DNA from: Saccoglossus kowalevskii
Lineage: Eukaryota > Hemichordata > Enteropneusta > Harrimaniidae
Assembly: GCF_000003605.2 (NCBI RefSeq)
Contig: NW_003106095.1
Coordinates: forward strand, 333,268-359,715
Reading direction: 5' to 3'
Length of the DNA stretch: 26,448 nt
In this document: positions 1 to 10,945 of the stretch, piece after piece
Layout of the letters: each line of letters starts with the position of its first letter
Position numbering within the stretch: the first letter of the stretch is position 1
Made by a program: the position numbers and the translations under genes
Notes under the pieces: model-generated
What the model was told of the DNA's origin: nothing
Databases searched by the model: none
The model's input: the letters and a program-made list of their open reading frames with translations, nothing else

Positions 1-422
1 CCCCCCCCGCTTTAAATATTGCCGAAGCCACAAATAACTAATTCTGTTTAACGAGAATGTATCTGGGTTTTAAAATGCAATGCTTTGTCAGGAAAAACTT
101 TCATGGACATAGTAACACCGTGAATCCCGTGAGCTTCAGCTGGAAATACTGCAGTGTGTTCCAGAAATCGTGTGTTTATAGTTATTTTGACAAGGTCTGG
201 CAATTATTCTGTCACGTGACGTTTAGGTGAACAAACGACAAGCTATTATATTCAAATTTAAGGGATGTGGTGAATGAAGGATTAGAATGAGTTGAAAGTG
301 AATTCTTTATTCAAAAATGTCATAACACCATTCCCGCTACGTTAATACCGCTCTTTTGTCTCACCGACTGTCTAAACAATTGCAAACAATTGAAGAATTT
401 CCGTAGCAACAAAAATACTCAC
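1..422 (-). other. NAGPA-like intron 2 (partial)
   Basis: This is the 5' portion of the intron that follows exon 2. I searched the minus strand here for the next NAGPA exon, which should continue with a YLS-like segment, and found none. The intron therefore runs past the left edge. It contains the 10-mer GTCACGTGAC at 211-220. The window opens with eight C residues. Confidence 0.6.
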
Positions 423-908
423 CCAAACACCATCTGACCATTCTCTTTAATACCAAAATTGGCGTTTATTAATCCTCCCGAATCTACAACCAATCGGCCG
501 TCGCTGATAACGTTGCCGAGGCAACTACCATCGCTCGTGTTGAAAAAGCCTGCATTCAATCCCATGATGCACTGTTTCTGTTTACCAGTTTCCACGACCG
601 TTTCCAGGTCTTTTCGGTCGCAACCTCCGGGGGTTGATGGTTCTAAAACAGACAATTTCATTGGATCGTTTACGGTGGTGTGGTGACCCTGGATGGTGTG
701 TGTCTCGCCCGAATCTGACACAATGTCGTAAATGAAATGGCGCGCTTCTATCAGCGGTTCATCGGTCGACCGTTCGTGCACGTTGTAAGCTTCGTGAATT
801 AATTCTCCCTCTTCACGTCCTACGCAGTCCCGTATGTATCGATGTGAATGCCGTGGCCCGTGGTTACCAGGGCGATATGGCGTCAGATAATCATTGCCTG
901 GATGTTCA
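423..908 (-). CDS. NAGPA: NAGPA-like exon 2: start of the phosphodiester glycosidase domain
   Basis: The acceptor is a pyrimidine-rich tract ending CTGTAG (AG at 910-909). The reading frame is open from 908 to the donor GTGAGT at 422-417, after TTT GG (phase 2). The 486-nt exon encodes residues 31-192, including GGC, NAGFF, CLGN, ISDGR and the NFGI motif expected of NAGPA. The in-frame GTG at 781 is an internal codon, not a start, because the frame continues upstream to the acceptor. Confidence 0.9.
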
Positions 909-2179
909 CTACAGAAAGGGAAATGGATAACTTAGGGTTCCGTGATCAGATGTACCACGTGACTAGAGACCGTGTCACTAATTGAAGGTGAATGCAGTTT
1001 ATATATATTGAACAGGGAATTTTATAGCGATCGACTTTTTTTGCACTTATTAATTTTCAAGTTGCTAAAAATGCTAGCGCATGGTACTAAATAAAAGTGA
1101 TATCATTATCATTACAAACAAATGTACATGAGTTATTTGGTATTGATGTCGCCAAAATACAGTAAGCTAATAAACTAATTCTTTTTTTATTTAACACATA
1201 CAAAACAGAAAAATAAAAGGGCAAATAAAATACATAACAAACTAATCTTCATTTAAGGTTGAGACCCAGGTTCGTGGGCGCCTATATTCAAATCTGTAAT
1301 TCACAGTGAAGATGGCATTCGACCACATACGTGCATTCCAGATATTTGCTCATTTGAGGAGGGTCATTTAATTGTTTCCCTTTTCTAAATTCATGATTGG
1401 GCTGTGGGGCCTTATCGATTGTACAGCCTGATGAAGATTTTGCCGGCCCACTCCGGTCAAACAAACTGAGCTGTCCCTTAGAAGTTTACGCCATCGCGAC
1501 CCCACAGTTGTTGGTTTTATCATGTGATAAGAGTACTGGGAATCAATATTAATTGTCACCGCCGCAATTTTTAGATCTGATACAATATTGTCACATTATG
1601 GCTATTTATGTATTCATTCGCTGCTCTATTTATTTGCTGTTAGTGCAAACGAAACAGATTAAAATAAACCGAGTCGTGAACTTAAACGTGTCTGCTAACA
1701 AGATAACATGCCATCATTGTATCTTGACACGTGTTACTAAGATACAACGTCTAACCATGGGTTCCATGGTCTAACGAATGATGTACTTACTTATGGCATA
1801 TGCATATATAATAATACGGGCAGACAATGAAAGAAACTTTCTTACAAGAACATTTCAAACGATTTTTGTCGGTTCTCTCAACTTCTTTCGGAGGAAAAAC
1901 GGACTGACGAATAGATGGAACTGTCAGTAGTAGGACGAAAATACACTAACTATAGATAGCGTGCTCGATTTGGACACAGTCCCGAGCTGCTTGGTTGTCG
2001 AAGTTGACATCGCCAAAGATCGGGAAATGAACGTCCGGTCACGATGCTATATGTAATATTACTTAGTTTACAGTTTTTATTACTCACCCGTATTTATTAC
2101 TACTTGCATTGACGATATTTAGCTCATGACAACACAGGAACAAGAACGCAACAATCGGAGTTATGCTTATGGTAGCCAT
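423..2179 (-). CDS. NAGPA: NAGPA-like N-acetylglucosamine-1-phosphodiester alpha-N-acetylglucosaminidase, 5' part (2 exons)
   Basis: The product is the Golgi 'uncovering enzyme', which removes the covering GlcNAc from GlcNAc-P-mannose on lysosomal hydrolases and so exposes mannose-6-phosphate. Two exons join in frame: 2179-2088 and 908-423, giving 192 full codons plus two bases. Residues 1-25 form a signal peptide with a hydrophobic core (IVAFLFLCC). Family landmarks follow in order: YIRDC near 55-59, SVLEP at 117-121, GGC at 125-127, NAGFF at 149-153, CLGN at 160-163, SDGR at 166-169 and SSGGL-type DSGGL at 173-177, then FGI at 182-184. These match the start of the phosphodiester glycosidase domain of vertebrate NAGPA as I remember it. 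N154-T-S is a possible N-glycosylation sequon. The remaining catalytic domain, EGF-like region and membrane anchor would lie left of the window, so the entry is partial by window edge, not broken. It is transcribed away from the kinase gene. Confidence 0.88.
909..2087 (-). other. NAGPA-like intron 1
   Basis: This is a 1179-nt phase-2 intron with donor GTGAGT and a pyrimidine-rich acceptor. It contains a CACGTG box at 956-961 and a degenerate hammerhead-like fold at 1421-1475. The short ORFs inside it have no recognisable similarity and are taken as chance. Confidence 0.75.
1421..1475 (+). ncRNA. degenerate hammerhead-ribozyme-like motif
   Basis: CTGATGA at 1428-1434 is flanked by ACAGC (1423-1427) and GCTGT (1470-1474), which pair perfectly as a stem I. 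A stem II can form from TTTGCCGG and CCGGTCAAA with one bulged base. The second core strand reads CAAAC where GAAAC is needed, and the bases before the 3' stem I strand are GA, not UH. If it is a hammerhead relic it should be inactive. Penelope-like retroelements carry motifs of this type; the link here is inference. Confidence 0.2.
2088..2179 (-). CDS. NAGPA: NAGPA-like exon 1: start codon and signal peptide
   Basis: The ATG at 2179-2177 is the first in-frame Met after an upstream in-frame TAA. The exon encodes 30 residues beginning MATISITPIVAFLFLCC and ends TAC GG before the donor GTGAGT at 2087-2082, so the intron is phase 2. That phase matches the exon 2 acceptor exactly. The short N-terminal region, hydrophobic core and small residues (NASS) around 24-27 are what a cleavable signal peptide needs. 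Exon 1 is inferred from splice compatibility and signal-peptide character, because this stretch is too poorly conserved to recognise by itself. Confidence 0.75.
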
Positions 2180-2843
2180 GATGATAAATCCGTTTTGTGA
2201 TGTACCGATAGCAATCTGGCGGGTGACCCAGCATGTTTAGTGTTTAAATAAAAGGGTCATACCAACCAAGTGGCGTTGATGGAATTATTAATAATACATC
2301 ATCTGTAAAATCCGATAGCAGAATTCAGTTTTTTTTTCTTTTTCTTTTTTCATTTATAAATTAAGTAAACAATTTCACTTATCCGTGTTCAGTTTCTCTC
2401 AGAATTCGTATCCATTGTTGATATTGCGATTGGCTTGTTATCAAAGGTCAATATTATTTTTATTCTACAGTGATTAGATTTGAACGTCAAATATCGAAGT
2501 CCGAAGTTACAAATGTCCACAACTCTGTACTATTCGCGTGGGGCCGGCGGTGGGTGGCACAAAACCACAGTTCCTCTATAGACTATAGAGAGACTGCATA
2601 TACACATGGAGAGGAACGGAAAGTGAATAAAACGTATACAGAGTAGCTGGATACCAAATAGCAAATCATTCAGCTTTATTCACGTAGAATTGGATGTGTG
2701 GTCACGTGATCTGTGCTATGCAGTAGGAACTGGTTCATTCATTTGTTGTATTGATATTTAAATGAGATGACTACAACAAACTCCAGACCACATAGACGGT
2801 TTGACAATGCCGATTTGCACTGTCTAAAACGCCACGCAAGGTC
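2180..2843. other. 5' flank of the NAGPA-like gene
   Basis: This is AT-rich sequence upstream of the NAGPA-like start codon, where its promoter should lie. I see no clear TATA box. A T-rich run sits near 2330-2350 and the CLEAR-like 10-mer at 2701-2710. Confidence 0.5.
2701..2710. promoter_or_regulatory. CLEAR/E-box-like site upstream of the NAGPA-like gene
   Basis: GTCACGTGAT lies about 520 bp upstream of the NAGPA-like start codon. GTCACGTGAC is the CLEAR element bound by TFEB/MITF-type bHLH-Zip factors that control lysosomal genes in vertebrates. The target gene fits, but the same word recurs elsewhere in the window, so a specific role is unproven. Confidence 0.3.
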
Positions 2844-3015
2844 ATAATATAATATAATATAATATAATATAATATAATATAATATAATATAATATAATAT
2901 AATATAATATAATATAATATAATATAATATAATATAATATAATGGAATAGAATAGAATATAATAGAATAGAATAGAATAGAATAGAATAGAATAGAATAG
3001 AATAGAATAGAATAA
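2844..3015. repeat. pentanucleotide microsatellite (AATAT)n then (AATAG)n
   Basis: About 95 bp of perfect AATAT repeat changes at 2941-2960 to roughly 55 bp of AATAG repeat, with a few mixed units at the junction. This is one locus with two related motifs, so a variant unit has expanded beside its parent. Confidence 0.97.
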
Positions 3016-3401
3016 TGCTTTATTAATACCGTAAAGAAAGAGTTAACATTTCTTTTTAGGTTTTCAGATTAATAAAGTAAATAATAAAAGTACATGAAAT
3101 GTAAAAATTGATTTAAAAAGAATTCAAAATTAGTGAACGACAAAAATACTACAGACAATTATTAATAATATAAGAAATATTAAAATACTGTGATATGTAA
3201 GTATCACTGTATGTAGCATAGAATATGTATAAAATATAAAAGAACATGACAAAATAAAATTAGTGTTTATATTTAACTAAATATTTGCAGAGAGTGATAA
3301 TATGGTTTGTATTTGGTGACTGTAGTATAAGTTTAAATTGTTCTTTTTTGTTCAAGTTTTGGTAATCACTTTCTTTAAGGATATTATATATGTTTATTAA
3401 A
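3016..3401. other. AT-rich intergenic sequence
   Basis: I see no gene, repeat array or recognisable motif here beyond strong AT richness. Confidence 0.5.
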
Positions 3402-3530
3402 TATGCAGGTGGCCGCGGTTCACCACAGTCACTCTACTAGGAGTAGTGACTGTGGGTTCAATTAACTGAGCTACAGACTATCAACGTTAACCATGGAGGT
3501 AATCTCTTTTTACCTCCATGCGTTAACTAA
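3402..3530 (+). repeat. paired hairpins with tRNA-like A/B boxes (SINE-like candidate)
   Basis: Two strong inverted repeats lie side by side. CCACAGTCACT(CT)ACT pairs with AGTAGTGACTGTGG at 3423-3454. GTTAACCATGGAGGTAA pairs with TTACCTCCATGCGTTAAC at 3485-3527 with a single bulge. TGGCCGCGGTT (3410-3420) resembles a pol III A box and GGTTCAATTAA (3455-3465) a B box, at tRNA-like spacing of about 45 bp. A tRNA-derived SINE or a foldback element would fit; no clean cloverleaf can be drawn. Confidence 0.3.
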
Positions 3531-4720
3531 CCCTCGAGGCTGAACGCGATGTCGCTCACAGTGACAGCTTTGTTTGGTTGTGTAGTTGTTCGTGTAGTAA
3601 ACCTATCAAAACAAAATTGGTGTATTTGCGATGAATACAACGACGATATCAACCACTTTCCTTTCACTCCTTTAAGTTGGTGAAGTGCTTTGTCGTCAGA
3701 GGGCGTGACTGGCAGTGTATTTTCTAATTCATTCTTTCATATGCACGTGGCCGAATTGTTTTTTTTTGTGCGATTTCTTCATTTAGTCAGTGACACGATG
3801 AAAAAGACGGAGGATGAAGGCAGTTTAGTAGTCTAAGATCATACCATGCAGTGATTCCCGAATATTACAACAGGCTTCGAAAGAAACTGTTCATGAAAAC
3901 TCAGTTTATTTCGGCGCCCGTTGTTGTACTTTAAACCACAATCCCTTTATCTATAAACGGATTTGTTTGTCCATCAAGCGCCGTCTCAAAAGTTTGCTCA
4001 TACCCAGCCATATGTTTGACACATCACGTAAGCAATTCAGACAATATGCCACGCGTGTTATGTAATGTGCGGGAGGCAATATACCCCCCCCCCCGCATCC
4101 TTACTCCAAACTTTTGGGTTACTTATATTTGGAGGGGCATATTGAATTATTTGGGGGGAATTGTGAGGGACTCAGAATAGGCGTGGGGGGATTTTAACTC
4201 TTTCCATAAAAACCACAGTTGAAGGGACACACCGGTAGTGTCGTGTCTAGGGTGGATTAAATGATGAACAAAAACTTCTCTTGGAACAGACTAAGGCCTG
4301 GCCATTCAACAATATTATTGTTGAGAAATTTACCCAATTCTAAATTGCGACGAACCTCTACGCAGCCAATCTCTGTTATTTTTTATCAAAAAGGGGGTGG
4401 ACATCCGGGTATTTTCCCCGCCTGGCAACCATCACGCGTACGGTGAAAACAAAAGCTGAAAATTTTCAGAAAACGGTACTTTGGGATGGTTTTCAGACTC
4501 CCCTGAACAGTGTAACAAGATTACTCCTGCATGTCCAACATATATAAATTTGGTGGTTCGGGATTACTTTAAAGTTGAGTTTGAACTGTTCTCAAATTTT
4601 GATATTTTCACCGGCTCCTCGACCGGCGTTCCCCAGCAGCTCGCGCAGAGCAACGTGGAACGTCTGGTGACGTAGCTCCGCCCCGAGGATACTGGTATCT
4701 TTGCAATAACCGCCCTCTAG
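3531..4720. other. intergenic sequence, no recognisable gene
   Basis: Contains an 11-C run at 4084-4094. A block at about 4200-4720 has somewhat higher GC and short ORFs on both strands, beginning near GAAGGGACACACCGG and ending near ACCGCCCTCTAGTG. The block looks like an inserted repeat, but I could not match its ends as terminal repeats. Confidence 0.35.
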
Positions 4721-7690
4721 TGATATAAATATACAATGTAGTTCTATTATATTGATATAAAACAATAACAATGGTGATTCAGAAAGTGTAAGATTGCAGA
4801 TACTTAGTAACAGTGAGCCACACTTTGAGTTCATTTTTCCCTGAAAATAATGTCTATGTATGTGCGCTTTGATTATCGCGTTGGAAATGGCATACCGAAA
4901 AAAATAGTTATGATGAATAAAAAAAAAACTCTTCTAAATAGACATACAATGGTGTTTTCGGCGCTTAGCCTGCCATGAGCTAACCGTTCACGTACACTTC
5001 GTTAGACAGAGTCGTTAAAAGCGGGTCAGATCCAGAACGTAATTACTATTTCTCAGACCGTGTTAAGCGTTCGTGCTAGTTTCATCACCGACTAACGTTT
5101 TTGACTTAGGGCCGTGCTAGGGAGTTCATATGACGTTGCAATTGTTTTAATATGTACACGGCTACTAGAAGAAAAGTAGTGTGTTTGCCCGTTGTTATTT
5201 CCTAAAGTTGCGTACCCAATGAAAAAGTTGTCACTAAGCTGTCCCTACAACAACGTGAACGCGCATAATTAAAATAAAACGTTATGGTTCCGGGCGAGTT
5301 CACTGCTTTGTACATATATATTAAGTAAAAGACTCCAAATTATCCCTAAGATCGTCTTTGAATACGTACAAACTGGAAAGCCCTTTGAGATTTATCTTTA
5401 ATACCCTTTCTAGGAAAAACATAACTGGTAAATACCACACACTTCCTGTTCGTTTTAGGGTAAGTGAGTTTCGTTTTTATGTTGTCCACATACAAGAATA
5501 TTTATTTATCCTAAGAATGATTTAGTTCATCATGATTTACCCTCACTAGAAGGATTCGGTTCACCGGAAAGCTTCAGTTCACCGATTTCCAAAAGGAGTC
5601 AGGTCATCTCAGAGGGATTCAAAAAGGATTAAAAATTCATTTAGTTTTTTCAATGCAGTGATATAATTAGTCACAAAAGCGGAACAAGTACATAATTATA
5701 CTACTGTTCCGTTGGTGCGAACAGAATATACGATTTTATTTATATAAACCATTTTGAACATTTTCATAATTCATAGTAATTTGAAGTCAGATTTGTTACG
5801 TAATTAAAGCAAACAAGTTTACTTAACATCGAGACTATATTTGAAGCGTAACCGATATTTCACATTCGTTTATAAAATGAAACAACACAACTTATAATAT
5901 AACATGCTGGATTTCACTGGATCGCACACATTTACAAGTACTCTGCTTAATTCGGATCGAACTTACGCAGACTATCCCGTACTAGTAAATTGGCGAACTG
6001 AGTTCGTTGTCACAGTGAATGTGCTATCTAAATACCTAATATTACAGATGTGATCGCTTAATAATAAATTTTATTTTCTAGGTACACATAAATAAAATAA
6101 TATTCAGAAACAATAAACAAATCAATCGTATGCCGCATTTTAATTTATTTTATTTTATTCGTAAAGATACAAAAAGATTATAAGATAAACAAATAATAAT
6201 AAAATAAGTTGAACAATATGTTTTAATAGTAAAGAGGGTAAAATGAAAGGAATTGCTGAAACCATTAGTAATGCCATTAAAATATCCACAAGCACTTGAT
6301 ACACTGCACGTGGTAAGAAAGGGAGTTTTCTGATACGGGAAATCCCCGACCGATTTAAAATAGACGTTCTTTCTGTGAACGCGCACAGGAAATCTGAAAT
6401 AGAAATTCTCTCAAAATACATAAAGAGTGGTAAATTTTATTAACATATTTGAATACTAGAACATGTCTATGGGATTCAAAGTGTTTAAATTAAATTTAAT
6501 TTGTATACGTTCAAGTCTGCGACGGTGATCATACATGGCAGCAGTACTCCGATTACTGCTCACAATAGAAGAAAGCAGGGACGCTATAATTCCAATATCA
6601 CCAAAAATATAATTAATATTGTGACCAAGGGATAAATAAGTATGAACGACAGAGGTATAATTATCTGGTACAACGAATTCCCGTACTGGAAAGTAAATTT
6701 TACTATATTACTATAGGTCTGATGTGTACTTCCGATACGTACCACTAAATCCAACAATCAATTCCGTTTGACATGGTCTTAAGTTATTCATAAGGTACAT
6801 TGTAAATGAAGAAATAGTAAAATTTTCACTTCCCTCCTCATATTATGGGTGTAATATATCAATGCTGTTATAAAATACCATGTTTATTGCATCACACACC
6901 GTTATTTGATGGGTGAATCAAATATTAGAAACCCGTTTTTTAGTCTTAATCAAACATGTGATGTTATTCATCAACTCCAAATTTACTGTCAGTAATTCCA
7001 CCAATCAAATCGCATGGAATTGTCTGAAACTGTACTATTTTGTTCGATTTGCAACAAACGTCGCGTTGATTAATCAGTGTAAAAAAAAAATTAGCGTTTT
7101 GTTATTTTTGATTAGCTGATTGTAAAATATATAAAAAGGATATTTTCACTTGATTTTATTTTCACATAATCATTCCTTTAGCTAAAAATATATTACATGT
7201 GAACATAAATTACTTCACAGTATATGTCAATTTCGCTATTAGAATCTACACCGATACTGAACATTACCGTAATATTAGCGATATCATAGCTAAATCTTGC
7301 ATATATGTAATTATTTTTCTATAACATGTGCCAAATGGACATAATTTCACGTTGCCTACAGACCAACATATTTAAAAGAAATATGGGAAAAGAGCTAGTT
7401 GACATATATACATGTACTAGCTATTTCCAAACGTTGCGGTAACGAACACTTAGGGTATGAATTCTTATATGGGCCACCATAGTTTTCGGTATTCACGCCA
7501 CCGAACAATCAATCACGCCCAGACTAATTGTTGAGAGTCACCTCGATAGTGTACACGCACCGGCTCAGTGTAAACCATTTACAATGGCCTATGTTTTTAC
7601 TAGTCTAACAAAGACACGACCCTTCGTGTATTTTATACTAAATTGTTTTCTAAAGCTATCGCGACATTGGTATGTGTTATTGTACTGTGT
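4721..7690. other. AT-rich intergenic sequence, nothing recognised
   Basis: Nearly 3 kb of AT-rich DNA with only short chance ORFs. The longest overlap one another in different frames around 6150-6420 and show no domain. A small inverted repeat AGCTAGT/ACTAGCT lies near 7392-7422. I found no RNA gene or repeat array. Confidence 0.5.
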
Positions 7691-8007
7691 AACGTCCAAG
7701 TGGCGAAGTCTAATAATGACTCCCAGATAGGCAACCCTGCGTGACAGGGTCGACGTCACGCCGTGGCCAATTTTCTACTTCTCCCAGGTTGAAGGGTAGA
7801 TCATTTGAAAACATGATGGGTGGCTGGAAGAGCGTATTTTTCGCGGTGTCATACCTGTACATATATATTTTCTTTAATGTATTAGTATGTTTTCCCGTGT
7901 GCATTATCGTCTTTCTGATTTTAGCTTGGAAAATCCTTTTCAAGTCCCCCCCCCCATTATTTCAAACGTAGAAATATACAAACCAACATGACACCCAGCC
8001 TAACACA

Positions 8008-8671
8008 TCATACAGAATAATTGTCATCAAAAACTGTTTTTGCACGGACATGACGTAATCGCCCAATGCCCTTTCTCCGTAATAAAACAGCTTTTTTTCG
8101 TCTTTTTTCAGACCAATATTTCCTTAGAACAGCTGTCGATGTTTTGAGTTCGAGCAGCAAATCCCCGTCATTTTTCACTCCTTCCGGTCCGTGGTATATA
8201 ACACATTGTCTAACACCTCGATCAATAAACACCCCGGTCACCTTGAACATGGAGGTATAAATTTACACTTCTACCCGTGTTCCGATTTAATTAACACTCC
8301 GTTAGCACCCCGCTTCAAAATCCGAGTCTAACGCACTCTGGCAAAAGTCTGCCATCTGCGGAGATTGCTGTGAACTCGTGAAAAATGTCTGAAACTTTTG
8401 GAGACTGGTACAAATGGAGTTTGCCTCGCCTCAACTGTGCAACAAGTTGTCCTAATTTGAATATCCGCTTGTTCCAGCTTGGCCTAGTGTGAACCTTGAA
8501 CCCTGAACCAGGAAATGACCCCGTAAAAATACTTGGCAGCTCCCATTGAAACCAAAAGGCTGACAAGGTGGATACGTAAAGTAATGGCAGAAAACGCTCA
8601 AAATATCGAAAATTAGTCATCCATACTCGCTGATCGGTACCGAAAATTATTTTGAAGATACCAGAGAACAC
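8008..8671 (-). other. two uncharacterised minus-strand ORFs (8008-8250 and 8315-8671), possible gene or transposon relic
   Basis: Two consecutive minus-strand ORFs of 80 and 118 codons lie 65 bp apart in a block with higher GC than its surroundings. The 80-codon product is basic near its end (SEKRRKKAVLLRRKG) and looks globular, and an upstream TAA makes its ATG the first available start. The plus strand is also open over part of the block (8066-8260), so open frames here may simply reflect base composition. I recognise no family. A degenerate transposable element or a small uncharacterised gene would both fit. Confidence 0.2.
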
Positions 8672-9340
8672 AGGAGTGTGACTTAAGGTAGGTCGTTAGT
8701 TGCACACGTCTTTAAATGGTGGTATTACCACTGGACATAAATGGCGATCGGTTTTATGCATTTTACTTCCGCCTCTTCATTCCATTGTTAGTTTTGTCAA
8801 AACAATTCACCGAATCAATATGGGTCAAAACTAATCTTATATCGATAATTGGATTATTAGTAATAATATTAGAACTTGAACCAGGCGATGTTCGTTCGTT
8901 ATGAGCCCCTTAATATAGGTTGATTAAAGACGAGGGTGGACGAGTCAGACCTTAATGCTTATTCTTAAATCCACAGTTCGCGACGTTTATGACACCATAC
9001 GTCTTTTTTATTCTCAAGATAGCGTCAAGTTAAGTCTAATGTGGCCCATAGACACTACCACTACCCCCTCGTCAGTATGAGATTATATCTATTTGATAAT
9101 CCGTGTCACCAATTAATGTTTGATTTAATTAATTATCGTTTTGTTTTTTATTTATCACACTTGAAATTTAACCCTTTTTTTTATTAATTCATATTTGCAA
9201 TACGGTAAAACGTTTTAATTAAATAGTTACGCACGATGGAATGTCATTGTGTACTTAGCAGTGTTCTGATATCATGCCTGTCAGCCAACCCTATTCGCAG
9301 TCGTACTTCTTAGATAGAACATGCGGAATATGGTTATAAT

Positions 9341-9344
<4 letters not shown>
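8672..9344. other. AT-rich intergenic sequence
   Basis: No gene or organised repeat seen. One short plus-strand ORF at 8716-8904 has no recognisable content. Confidence 0.5.

Positions 9345-9410
<66 letters not shown>
9345..9410. repeat. (AAT)n trinucleotide microsatellite
   Basis: About 20 units of AAT, nearly perfect. Confidence 0.97.
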
Positions 9411-9411
<1 letters not shown>

Positions 9412-10584
9412 TGCATGATTTATTATGTAGATTAATAATGTACTGTAATTTATTTATAGATTGTTAAACAACAGGTCAAAACGTTTTGCATACAGCGTGT
9501 CCATTTCAGTTTTTTTAAAGGTTCAAAATGTAAGCACACCTATTAAAATCATTGGTGAATTTTGCGGCGGACGTTTAATATAGGCGCATTTACTTCCGAG
9601 TGAACATATAACGGGAATGTCGGTGATCATGTCACGTGATGTCATGTCATTATATATAAGATAAGTCATATATTTGCCAAGTTCTGACAATATCGAATAG
9701 ATGACTCAATTTCATTGGTAAGATTAGTTACTCTACAGTGTTACAAGGAAAGTAGGTGTGATTTAATATATCAAATTTAAAGGTAACACATATTCATTTG
9801 TATGATTAAAGTAGGCCGTAACCATCTTCGATTTGAAAAAAATGTTTTGTTTTGTTTTCTCAAAATTATTAAATAATATTGTTTTTTGCTCAGTACTATT
9901 TTTCCTGGGAAAACTGTCTGAATATATGTAAAAAATGACATTTCTGTAGTTATCGCTATGGAAATCTATGGAATAGCATTATTTCATAAATAAATAAAGT
10001 AGTTCATCACAACTGTGAATAATATTATCATGAACCAATTATTATTATTTTTTATTGTTTACCGGGCACAATTTTGTCTTAGTTGATATGGCTTTATATC
10101 GCGGAATATTAATTTCTTGGCGAAAAATAGTTTATTGCCCAAACGCCATCATTGTATGGTTTAGTTAACTGCGGCATAATTCCACATAAAACCACATTGT
10201 CACTGAAATCGGGTGATCTGTTTTAATGCTAGTTAGTAGCAAATCAAAATCAGAAAGTTATACCAACTATACTAGAAAAAATGGTAATATTTAGCATTTA
10301 TCTGTTGACTACTATATATACTGATAAAACATTTTTTTCCTTCGTACTTTTAGTCACATGACCCTAAAACTGAAAATAGTCCATCGTCATTGCATAAGCC
10401 TCGTCAGATTACAGCGACCCGTATCATCAGGGTCATACAGGGCTTCTAGCCGACAATAGATGCCTGCGGCTGAATAGAATCAAGGGTCGGCACGTGCATG
10501 TCTGGCTACAGTTTAGGAGAAAAATAAACTTTGACACAGATCAGTTTGTTCAGTCGTTACTTTCGCTGCAGAAGGGTACTTCAA
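9411..10584. other. AT-rich intergenic sequence
   Basis: No gene seen. It includes GTCACGTGAT at 9631-9640, one of five near-identical words in the window. Confidence 0.5.
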
Positions 10585-10650
10585 ATCGGTAGCGCCGGAC
10601 TTTTTGAATTTCAAGTTCGTTACATCCCGAGTTCAAATCCTAGCTGGGGC
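10585..10650 (+). repeat. tRNA-derived SINE-like or tRNA-pseudogene trace
   Basis: CGGTAGCGCCGGACT resembles the D-arm/A-box end of a tRNA, and GAGTTCAAATCC (10629-10640) is a close match to the pol III B box, at tRNA-like spacing. The T-stem arms do not pair well and there is no matching acceptor stem, so this is not a functional tRNA. The outer limits of any SINE body are not visible. Confidence 0.35.
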
Positions 10651-10785
10651 TGGACACCAACAGTAAGTCGAAGGACAGATTATGCAAGAGGCAAATGCCA
10701 TTTAACTGGCCCGTGACGTTTTTGCGCAACTGTGTTGAATGCACACGATGTTTGCTATATATGTATATACTGTAAAACATGTCTT

Positions 10786-10945
10786 TTTAGCTAACACGCT
10801 ATTTTAGCTAATTTAGCTAATCCGCAATTTCGCTAAATTAAGATGTCGTTAATTAGAGTATATTTTCACAGTAAGATTATTGCCACTTTAACTAAATTAA
10901 GATTCAGTTAATTCATGCATTGATTCAAATTCGCTAAAATGGCAT
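10786..10945. repeat. cluster of TTAGCTAA and CTAAATTAAG-type motifs
   Basis: TTTAGCTAA occurs repeatedly at about 10788-10822. It is followed by two related segments, CGCTAAATTAAGATGTCGTT (about 10833) and ACTAAATTAAGATTCAGTT (about 10890). They resemble an eroded direct repeat, perhaps part of a small transposon. Limits are approximate. Confidence 0.35.

Noticed and set aside
1-20. Possible right end of a fourth TTAA MITE copy (CGCTTTAAATATTG resembles the right end of copy 3)
   Set aside because: Only about ten bases match, the C run replaces the expected interior and the rest lies outside the window.
459-686. Plus-strand ORF at the left end
   Set aside because: Antisense shadow of NAGPA-like exon 2.
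10401-10440. Minus-strand CCTGATGATACGGG as a third hammerhead-like core
   Set aside because: No GAAA strand at a usable distance and no complementary stem I.
10585-10650. Functional tRNA gene
   Set aside because: Box-like words are present, but the T-stem does not pair and no acceptor stem forms.
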